64,000 nt of DNA from Betaproteobacteria bacterium (GTDB taxonomy: Bacteria > Pseudomonadota > Gammaproteobacteria > Burkholderiales > Usitatibacteraceae), in assembly GCA_016711875.1 (NCBI GenBank), contig JADJSD010000005.1:62001-126000 (forward strand). Reading direction: 5' to 3'. Position 1 is the first letter of the stretch; every line of letters starts with the position of its first letter. Of this stretch, positions 54,459 through 61,171 are shown piece by piece. Below the pieces are notes generated by a model. It had not been told where the DNA came from. It saw nothing but the letters and a program-made list of their open reading frames with translations, and searched no databases. A program made the position numbers and the translations under genes.

Positions 54459-55643
54459 TCACTGACGGCCGATGACGGCGACTTCGGGCAGCGGGAAGCC
54501 GTTGAAGTTGGAGGCGTACGCCGTGGTATACGCGCCCGCGTTCTTGATGAAGATGAAGTCGTTCTCCTGCAGGTCCGCCGGCAGCAGCTCGTCGCGCATC
54601 ACCACGTCCACGGAATCGCAGGTGGGGCCGGCGACGTTCCAGGCGATCGGCTCGCCGTCGCGGTCCGTGTACATGTTGTAGCGAAGGCCTTCAGTCGTCT
54701 CGATGATGCCGCCGAAGACGCCCGCGTCCCAGTACATCCAGCGCTGGCCGTTGCGGGTGGCCGTGCCGACGACGCGGCAGATGAAGTAGCCGGCATCCGA
54801 CACGAGGTAGCGGCCCGGCTCGGCGATCACCTGGATCTCGGGCCCGAAGTGCCGGAGCTCCCGGTTGATCACCTCGGCGATCGTCTCGATCGAGGGGATC
54901 GGCTTCACGTGGCGCACGGGGTAGCCGCCGCCCAGGTTGAGCAGGCGCGGGTTGAGGCCGGCCGTGCGCATCGCCGCAAACACCTTCTTCGCCCTTTCCA
55001 TGCCGACGCGCCAGTTCTCCGGGTTCAGGCACTGCGAGCCCACGTGGAAGGTGACGCCGGCCAGGTCCGCCTTGCAGCCGACCGCGGCCTCGATGAGTTC
55101 GGGAATGTCGTTCATGTGCGCGCCGAACTTGCCCGCGAGCGGCCAGTCGCTGCCGATGTTGGGCGCGTCGATGCGCAGGTACATCTTCGCGTCGGCCTTG
55201 ACCGACTGCACCTTGACGATCTCCTCGACGGAATCCACCACGAACCACTCGACGCCCTTGGTGGACGCGTATTCGAGGTAGGCGCGCGACTTCATCGGGT
55301 TGGAGTAGAAGATCTCGGCGACCGGCACGCCCAGGGAGATGAGCAGGTCCAGTTCGGCGATCGAGGCGATCTCGAAGCCGGCACCTTCCTGCATGAGCAC
55401 CTTGAGGACGCGCGGGTCCGGGTTCGCCTTCACCGCGAAGTGCGGACGCACGCGCGGCAGGGAAGCGCGGAAGCGCCTCGTCTTGGTGCGAACGAGGTCC
55501 AGGTCGACCAGCAGGATCGGCTTCCTGTAGGGGTGCCGGGCGAGGTACTGCTTCACGGCACCGAAGTCGAGGCTGACTTCGGGATGGGTATCGAGGGGGA
55601 ACTCGGGGGTCGGGCGGAGCTTCTTGACTACGGCACGGGGCAT
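54459..55643 (-). CDS. Ornithine (or lysine/ornithine) decarboxylase, eukaryote-like fold
   Basis: 394 residues, fold-III PLP decarboxylase. PLP Lys72 in FAVKANP, HVGSQ at 200-204, GGGYP at 238, EPGR at 275-278 and the catalytic Cys342 in GPTCDSVDV are all present. The group includes ornithine and lysine/ornithine decarboxylases that make putrescine or cadaverine; residues that choose the substrate are not decided here. Its own ribosome-binding site is weak, and a short ORF with a strong site overlaps its start. Confidence 0.9.
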   Translation of the reverse strand: MPRAVVKKLRPTPEFPLDTHPEVSLDFGAVKQYLARHPYRKPILLVDLDLVRTKTRRFRASLPRVRPHFAVKANPDPRVLKVLMQEGAGFEIASIAELDLLISLGVPVAEIFYSNPMKSRAYLEYASTKGVEWFVVDSVEEIVKVQSVKADAKMYLRIDAPNIGSDWPLAGKFGAHMNDIPELIEAAVGCKADLAGVTFHVGSQCLNPENWRVGMERAKKVFAAMRTAGLNPRLLNLGGGYPVRHVKPIPSIETIAEVINRELRHFGPEIQVIAEPGRYLVSDAGYFICRVVGTATRNGQRWMYWDAGVFGGIIETTEGLRYNMYTDRDGEPIAWNVAGPTCDSVDVVMRDELLPADLQENDFIFIKNAGAYTTAYASNFNGFPLPEVAVIGRQ

Positions 55644-55741
55644 CGATGTCTTTCGTCACGGCAAGGCGAGGCGGAACGGGAGGCGCGGCAGGCGCCCGGG
55701 GCGGCTGGGTTCGGCCCGACGGATTTCCTCGCTCTTGTCAT
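55628..55741 (-). CDS. Candidate leader ORF upstream of the decarboxylase
   Basis: 37 codons (MTRARKSVGPNPAAPGACRA onward), rich in Arg, Pro and Ser. It has a far stronger ribosome-binding site (AAAGGAGGTCATC) than the decarboxylase itself and ends inside it, overlapping by 16 bases. Such an arrangement could make decarboxylase translation depend on leader translation, as for leader peptides of other polyamine genes. Whether it is translated is unknown. Confidence 0.4.
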   Translation of the reverse strand: MTRARKSVGPNPAAPGACRASRSASPCRDERHRCPVP

Positions 55742-55825
55742 GATGACCTCCTTTGATCCCTGCCGGGCGTTGGCGCTGCCAGTACCAGATGGCCCACCCA
55801 CCGGGTCGGGCCGAAAAATGCGCGA

Positions 55826-55831
55826 AGTATA
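55826..55831 (-). promoter_or_regulatory. Candidate -10 of the decarboxylase transcript
   Basis: The minus strand reads TATACT, a good -10, but no clear -35. A start near 55819 would give about 78 bases of untranslated leader before the small ORF and 176 before the decarboxylase. Confidence 0.4.
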
Positions 55832-55922
55832 GGGCAATTCCGGCCGCCCACCACGACATTTTCGGGATGGGGCCGGTAATACTTTAGGGGGGGGTCCGGG
55901 GCACCGAATGACACCCCGATCG

Positions 55923-56489
55923 TCACATCTTGGGCAGCGTGACGCCCGACTGGCCCTGGTACTTCCCGCCGCGGTCGCGGTAGGAGGTCTCGCAGACCTC
56001 GTCGGACTCGAAGAAGATCACCTGCGCGCAGCCTTCGCCGGCGTAGATCTTCGCCGGCAGCGGGGTGGTGTTCGAGAACTCGAGGGTGACGAAGCCCTCC
56101 CACTCCGGCTCGAAGGGCGTCACGTTCACGATGATGCCGCAGCGCGCGTAGGTGCTCTTGCCCAGGCACACCGTGAGCACGTTGCGCGGGATGCGGAAGT
56201 ACTCGACGGTGCGGGCGAGCGCGAACGAGTTGGGCGGGATGATGCACACGTCGCTCTCGAAGGTGACGAAGGACTTCTCGTCGAAGTGCTTCGGGTCGAC
56301 GATGGTCGCGTTGATGTTGGTGAAGATCTTGAATTCGCGCGAGCAGCGGATGTCGTAGCCGTAGCTCGAGGTGCCGTAGGAGACGATGCGCTTGCCGTCC
56401 ACCTCGCGCACCTGCCCGGGTTCGAAGGGCTCGATCATGCCGTGGGAGGCCGCCATGCGGCGGATCCACTTGTCGCTCTTGATGCTCAT
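55923..56489 (-). CDS. dcd: dCTP deaminase
   Basis: 188 residues. The enzyme converts dCTP to dUTP for thymidylate synthesis. Signature SSYGYDIRCSREFKIFT, KSTYARCGIIVNVTPFEPEW and a C-terminal YRDRGGKYQGQSGVTLPK are intact, with no fusion to dUTPase. Followed on the same strand by the decarboxylase region. Confidence 0.96.
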   Translation of the reverse strand: MSIKSDKWIRRMAASHGMIEPFEPGQVREVDGKRIVSYGTSSYGYDIRCSREFKIFTNINATIVDPKHFDEKSFVTFESDVCIIPPNSFALARTVEYFRIPRNVLTVCLGKSTYARCGIIVNVTPFEPEWEGFVTLEFSNTTPLPAKIYAGEGCAQVIFFESDEVCETSYRDRGGKYQGQSGVTLPKM

Positions 56490-56621
56490 GGTCCTTTGCT
56501 CACGAAGTTGGGCGGCGCGTCCGCCTTTCGTACTTCTCGATCATCGTCTCATTTTCCCGGAGTTGAGCGGCGGAATCGTCCGCTCGAACGACCGCCCCGA
56601 TTTCCCGCCAGCGGCCGATGA

Positions 56622-57710
56622 TCAGGTGTTCTGGATGACGATCTTCGGGAAGAGCGAGGTGCGGTCCTCGGCGGCCTTCGCGATGCGCGCGGCCACCTTG
56701 CGGGCGATTGCGCGGTAGATGCCCGCGATCTTCCCGTCGGGGTCGGCGACCACCGTGGGCTTGCCGGTGTCGGCCTGCTCGCGGATCGTGATGTCGAGCG
56801 GGAGCGAACCCAGGAACTCGACGCCGTAGTCCTGGCACATCTTCTCGCCGCCGCCCTGGCCGAAGATGTGCTCGGCGTGGCCGCAGTTCGAGCAGACGTG
56901 GATCGCCATGTTCTCGACGATGCCGAGGATGGGCACGCCCACCTTCTCGAACATCTTGAGTCCCTTGCGGGCGTCGATGAGGGCGATGTCCTGCGGCGTG
57001 GTCACGATGACCGCACCGGTCACGGGGACTTTCTGCGAGAGCGTGAGCTGGATGTCACCGGTGCCCGGGGGCAGGTCGACCACCAGGTAATCGAGGTCCC
57101 GCCAGCGGGTTTCCGTGAGGAGCTGCTCGAGGGCCTGCGTGACCATCGGGCCGCGCCAGACCATCGGCGTGTCCTGCTCGATGAGGAATCCCACGCTCAT
57201 CGCCTGGACGCCGTGGCCTTCCATGGGCTCCATGGTCTTGCCGTCCCGGGAGGACGGCCGGCCGGTGATGCCGAGCATCGTCGGCTGGGAGGGCCCGTAG
57301 ATGTCCGCGTCCAGCATGCCGACCGCGGCGCCTTCGGCCGCGAGAGCCAGCGCGAGATTCACGGCCGTGGTGCTCTTGCCCACGCCGCCCTTGCCCGAGG
57401 CGACGGCGATGATGTTCTTGATGCCCGGCACGAGCTTCACGCCGCGCTGCACGGCGTGCGGCACGATCTTCGAGAGCACGTTCACCGAGGCGAACTTCAC
57501 GCCCGGAAGCTGCTTCAGGCGCCCGGCGACCTGCTCGCGCACCGCCTCGATCACGCCGCGGGCCGGGTAGCCGAGCACGATGTCGAGCGAAAGGTGCTCG
57601 CCGTCGATCTTCAGGTTCTTCACGCAGCGCGCCTCGACGTAGTTGCGGTCGGTGACCGGGTCGATGAGCTCGGAAAGCGCGGCGTGGACGTCCTTGTCGG
57701 TGAGGGTCAT
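56622..57710 (-). CDS. apbC: Iron-sulfur cluster carrier ATPase (Mrp/ApbC)
   Basis: 362 residues. An N-terminal MIP18/DUF59-like domain (residues 1-85) is followed by a P-loop ATPase (GKGGVGKST, deviant Walker A) and the conserved CSNC motif that binds a transferable 4Fe-4S cluster. It loads clusters into apoproteins. It diverges from metG. Confidence 0.94.
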   Translation of the reverse strand: MTLTDKDVHAALSELIDPVTDRNYVEARCVKNLKIDGEHLSLDIVLGYPARGVIEAVREQVAGRLKQLPGVKFASVNVLSKIVPHAVQRGVKLVPGIKNIIAVASGKGGVGKSTTAVNLALALAAEGAAVGMLDADIYGPSQPTMLGITGRPSSRDGKTMEPMEGHGVQAMSVGFLIEQDTPMVWRGPMVTQALEQLLTETRWRDLDYLVVDLPPGTGDIQLTLSQKVPVTGAVIVTTPQDIALIDARKGLKMFEKVGVPILGIVENMAIHVCSNCGHAEHIFGQGGGEKMCQDYGVEFLGSLPLDITIREQADTGKPTVVADPDGKIAGIYRAIARKVAARIAKAAEDRTSLFPKIVIQNT

Positions 57711-57771
57711 GGCGGGGGGGGGGAAGGGGCCGAAACGAGAGGGGAAACCGAGCGCGAATTCTAATTCAATT

Positions 57772-57780
57772 TGCTACAAT
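57772..57780 (+). promoter_or_regulatory. Extended -10 promoter for metG
   Basis: TGC-TACAAT is an extended -10 element about 100 bases before the metG ATG in an AT-rich island between the divergent apbC and metG genes. No -35 match at the usual spacing. Confidence 0.45.
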
Positions 57781-57879
57781 CCGGGCGATACTTTTCCATT
57801 GCGATTCAATCACTCGCCCACGCCTTTCGCGCGTTCACGAGCCGACTCCACCCCCAAACGCGAAGGCTCGACCGGTTTC

Positions 57880-60021
57880 ATGCCCCGAAAGCTTTTCGTC
57901 ACCACGGCGCTTCCGTACGCGAACGGCCCGTTCCACATCGGCCACATCATGGAGTACATCCAGGCCGACATCTGGGTGCGCTTCCAGCGGATGCAGGGGC
58001 ACGAGGTCCACTTCGTCTGTGCCGACGACACCCACGGCGCGCCGATCATGCTCAAGGCCGAGGCGGAGGGCATCACGCCCGAGGCCCTCATCGCCCGCGT
58101 GGCGGAATCCCACAAGCGCGACCTCGCCCGCTTCGGGGTGAGCTTCGATCACTTCCACTCGACCCACTCCGAGGAGAACCGCCAGCTCGCCGGCGAGATC
58201 TTCGCCGCCCTCAAGGCCGAGGGTTTCATCGTCACCAAGACGATCGAGCAGTTCTTCGATCCTGTGAAGGGCATGTTCCTGCCGGACCGCTACATCAAGG
58301 GCGAGTGCCCCAAGTGCGGCACGAAGGACCAGTACGGGGATTCCTGCGAGAGCTGCGGTGCCGTCTACACGCCCACGGACCTGAAGAACCCGTTCTCGGC
58401 CCTCACCGGCGCCACGCCCGTGATGAAGAAGTCCGAGCACTTCTTCTTCAAGCTCTCCGACCCGCGCTGCGTGGAGTTCCTCAAGGCCTGGACGCAGGAC
58501 GGCAAGCTCCAGCCCGAGGTGTCCAACAAGGTGCGCGAGTGGCTGGACGGCGGCCTCAACGACTGGGACATCACCCGCGACTCGCCCTACTTCGGCATCG
58601 AGATCCCCGGCGCGAAGGGCAAGTACTTCTACGTCTGGCTCGACGCGCCCATCGGCTACCTCGCCTCGCTCAAGGCCCACCTCGAGAAGAAGGGCCTCGA
58701 CTTCGCCAAGTACATCGCCGACCCGAAGGTCGAGCAGGTGCACTTCATCGGCAAGGACATCATCTACTTCCACACGCTGTTCTGGCCGGCGATGCTCAAG
58801 TTCTCCGGCCGCAAGGTGCCCGACTTCGTCTACGTGCACGGCTTCCTCACCCTCACGGGCGAGAAGCTCTCCAAGAGCCGCGGCGTCACGGTGAGCCCGC
58901 AGAAGTACGCCGACCTGGGCCTGAACCCCGAGTGGCTGCGCTACTACCTCGCCGCCAAGCTCAACGCCCGCGTCGAGGACCTCGACTTCAACCCGGACGA
59001 CTTCCTCGCCCGCGTGAACTCGGATCTCGTGGGCAAGTACGTGAACATCGCGAGCCGCGCCGCCGGCTTCATCTCCAAGCGCTTCGGCGGCAAGCTCTCG
59101 GACGAGCCCCTCTCCGCCGGCCGCGAGCTGAAGCACAAGCTGCGGGGCAACGTCGCGGCCCCGGCGCCGGACAACGAGGAGCAGGTCCCGGCCATCCTCT
59201 TCGAGGTGAGGAGCTTCGCCGACCAGATCGCCGCGGACTTCGATGCCCGCGAGTTCGGCAAGGCCATCCGCCAGGTCATGTTCCTCGCGGACCGCGTGAA
59301 CCAGTACGTGGACGAGCAAAAGCCCTGGGAGATCGCCAAGGAAGCCGGCCAGGAAGCGGCGCTGCAGTGGTTCTGCACGCTCTATCTCGAGCTCTTCCGC
59401 ATCCTCACGATCTACCTCAAGCCCGTACTGCCCCGGGTGGCGGAGGACGTCGAGGCCTTCCTCGCGCTCGCGAAGCCCCTCACGTGGGAGGACGTGCCCG
59501 CCGCGCTCAAGCCCGGCCACGTCGTGCAGCCGTACAAGCACCTGCTCTCGCGCATCGACCCCAAGCAGATCGAGCAACTCCTCGAGCCGCCGGCGGAGAC
59601 GAAGCCCGAGGGAGCCAAGCCCGCGGCCGGCGACGCGCCCGAGTTCAAGCTGGAGCCCGTCGAGACGCCCAAGCCCGCGCCGATCCTGCCGGTGGGCGAG
59701 ACGATCTCCATCGACGACTTCGGCAAGATCGACCTGCGCGTGGCCCGCATCGTCGACGCCGAGCTGGTTCCCGATGCCGAGAAGCTCCTGAAGCTCACCC
59801 TGGACATCGGCATCGACACCCGCACCGTCTTCGCGGGCATCCGCTCGACCTACACGCCGAAGGACCTCATCGGGCGCCTCACCGTCATGGTCGCGAACCT
59901 CGCGCCGCGCAAGATGCGCTTCGGCGAATCCCAGGGCATGGTGCTCGCCGCCGGCGACGGCAGTTCCATCTACCTGCTCGCCCCCGAGGCCGGCGCCACG
60001 CCGGGCATGCGCATCAAGTAG
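57880..60021 (+). CDS. metG: Methionyl-tRNA synthetase
   Basis: 713 residues. Charges tRNA-Met. Class I motifs HIGH at 19-22 and KLSKS at 329-333 (Leu instead of the usual Met), a zinc knuckle with Cys143, Cys146, Cys156, Cys159, and a C-terminal tRNA-binding domain (DDFGKIDLRVARIVDAELV) for dimerisation. A linker rich in Pro, Ala and Lys joins the last domain. ATG at 57880 opens the conserved MPRKLFVTTALPYANGPFH. Confidence 0.96.
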   Translation: MPRKLFVTTALPYANGPFHIGHIMEYIQADIWVRFQRMQGHEVHFVCADDTHGAPIMLKAEAEGITPEALIARVAESHKRDLARFGVSFDHFHSTHSEENRQLAGEIFAALKAEGFIVTKTIEQFFDPVKGMFLPDRYIKGECPKCGTKDQYGDSCESCGAVYTPTDLKNPFSALTGATPVMKKSEHFFFKLSDPRCVEFLKAWTQDGKLQPEVSNKVREWLDGGLNDWDITRDSPYFGIEIPGAKGKYFYVWLDAPIGYLASLKAHLEKKGLDFAKYIADPKVEQVHFIGKDIIYFHTLFWPAMLKFSGRKVPDFVYVHGFLTLTGEKLSKSRGVTVSPQKYADLGLNPEWLRYYLAAKLNARVEDLDFNPDDFLARVNSDLVGKYVNIASRAAGFISKRFGGKLSDEPLSAGRELKHKLRGNVAAPAPDNEEQVPAILFEVRSFADQIAADFDAREFGKAIRQVMFLADRVNQYVDEQKPWEIAKEAGQEAALQWFCTLYLELFRILTIYLKPVLPRVAEDVEAFLALAKPLTWEDVPAALKPGHVVQPYKHLLSRIDPKQIEQLLEPPAETKPEGAKPAAGDAPEFKLEPVETPKPAPILPVGETISIDDFGKIDLRVARIVDAELVPDAEKLLKLTLDIGIDTRTVFAGIRSTYTPKDLIGRLTVMVANLAPRKMRFGESQGMVLAAGDGSSIYLLAPEAGATPGMRIK

Positions 60022-60032
60022 CGCGAAAGGAA

Positions 60033-60060
60033 AGGGCCCGCCGGTCGCCCGGCAGGCCCT
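60033..60060 (-). terminator. Terminator-like hairpin
   Basis: Arms AGGGCC-C-GCCGG and CCGGC-A-GGCCCT with a TCGC loop and a single mismatch. On the minus strand it is followed by TTTCCTTTC. It lies between convergent metG and the small exported protein and may serve either. Confidence 0.6.
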
Positions 60061-60093
60061 CGTCCGTGAATCGCGCGCCTTGCGGGGAGCGGA

Positions 60094-60351
60094 TCAACCC
60101 ATCGAGAGGTCGACCGTCTCGTCGTTCTGCTGGAATTCGCCGGCACCGGACTGGGCCACCACGATCGGCTGGTCCGCACCGTAGGTCATGTCGTAGACCG
60201 CATCCTGGGGAGTCTCCGCGGCAACGACCGCCACGGGCTGCCCGGGAGCCGCCACTTCGACGCCGCGAGTATCCGCGCTCGCCGGCACGAAAGCCATCGA
60301 AACCGCCACCACCGCCGCCGCCACCATCGACACCGTGATCTTCGTGTTCAT
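60094..60351 (-). CDS. Small exported protein, unknown
   Basis: 85 residues with a clear signal peptide (MNTKITVSMVAAAVVAVSMA, cleavage near PASA). The mature 58 residues are acidic, Val- and Ala-rich, with no cysteine or known motif. AAGGGGACAAG precedes the ATG. Its promoter region faces that of the release-factor-like gene. Confidence 0.65.
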   Translation of the reverse strand: MNTKITVSMVAAAVVAVSMAFVPASADTRGVEVAAPGQPVAVVAAETPQDAVYDMTYGADQPIVVAQSGAGEFQQNDETVDLSMG

Positions 60352-60496
60352 GTTCTTGTCCCCTTCCCTGTTCGTCTCCGACCCGGCCGCCCGACCGCGT
60401 CTCGTGAGGTGAGCCCATCGTGATCGCCGCCGCCCGGGCGGGCTGTGACGCACGCCACAACGCGACATTTCACCCGTAACCCTTCAGAATATTTTC

Positions 60497-60868
60497 ATGA
60501 CGCGGCGCAAACCCCTTTCCCCGCCTCCCTATTCCACTTCGCGCGAAGCGCTCGAACGCGAGGTGGAAGTGGAGGTCTTCCGCGCGAGCGGGCCCGGCGG
60601 CCAGCACGTCAACAAGACGGAGTCGGCCCTGCGCCTCGTGCATCCGCCCTCGGGCGTGGTGGTGATCGCGCAGGATTCCTCGAGCCAGCACCGCAACCGC
60701 GAGATCGCCTACGAGCGGCTGGCCGAACGGCTCGAGCGGCTCAACTACGTGCCGCCCAAGCGGGTGGCCACGAAGCCCACTCGCGGCTCGAAAGAGCGCC
60801 GCCTGGGCGGCAAGAAGCAGCGCGGCGAGACCAAGCGTGGGCGCGGACGGGTGTCGGGCGATGAGTGA
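60497..60868 (+). CDS. arfB: GGQ release-factor-like protein (ArfB-like)
   Basis: 123 residues. The GGQ motif (Gly34-Gly35-Gln36 in GPGGQHVNKTESALRL) hydrolyses peptidyl-tRNA, and the long basic tail (KERRLGGKKQRGETKRGRGR) would insert in the empty mRNA channel of stalled ribosomes. It lacks stop-codon recognition domains. This is the plan of ArfB or its close relatives. Overlaps the acylphosphatase by eight bases. Confidence 0.85.
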   Translation: MTRRKPLSPPPYSTSREALEREVEVEVFRASGPGGQHVNKTESALRLVHPPSGVVVIAQDSSSQHRNREIAYERLAERLERLNYVPPKRVATKPTRGSKERRLGGKKQRGETKRGRGRVSGDE

Positions 60869-61148
60869 GGGGCACGCGGCCCGACGCCTTCGCGTGCGCG
60901 GCCGGGTGCAGGGCGTGGGCTACCGCTGGTCGATGATCGAGGAGGCGAAGCGGCTCGGCGTTCACGGCTGGGTGCGCAACCGCCGAGACGGCAGCGTGGA
61001 AGCGGCGGTCGCGGGCCCGGCGCTCGCGGTGGAAGCGATGGTCGCCTGGGCGAAGGGCGGGCCGCCGGGATCGACCGTGACCTCGGTGGAGGAAACGGCC
61101 GAGGCGGGCCCCCTGGAACCGGGCTTCGTGCAGCGACCGACCGAGTAG
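60861..61148 (+). CDS. acyP: Acylphosphatase
   Basis: 95 residues. Catalytic Arg22 (VQGVGYRW) and Asn40 (GWVRNRRDG) are intact. Hydrolyses acyl phosphates such as carbamoyl or 1,3-bisphosphoglycerate. ATG at 60861 overlaps the release-factor-like gene; the longer frame from 60837 is less likely. Confidence 0.92.
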   Translation: MSEGHAARRLRVRGRVQGVGYRWSMIEEAKRLGVHGWVRNRRDGSVEAAVAGPALAVEAMVAWAKGGPPGSTVTSVEETAEAGPLEPGFVQRPTE

Positions 61149-61171
61149 ACGCTCGTCGCGCGCGGTCCGCC

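Noticed and set aside
55885..55897. Run of eight Gs near the dcd end
   Set aside because: A possible slippage tract, but it lies outside any gene and no promoter effect can be argued.
56490..56621. 14-codon ORF between apbC and dcd
   Set aside because: Too short, no good ribosome-binding site, and no feature beyond an ordinary intergenic stretch.
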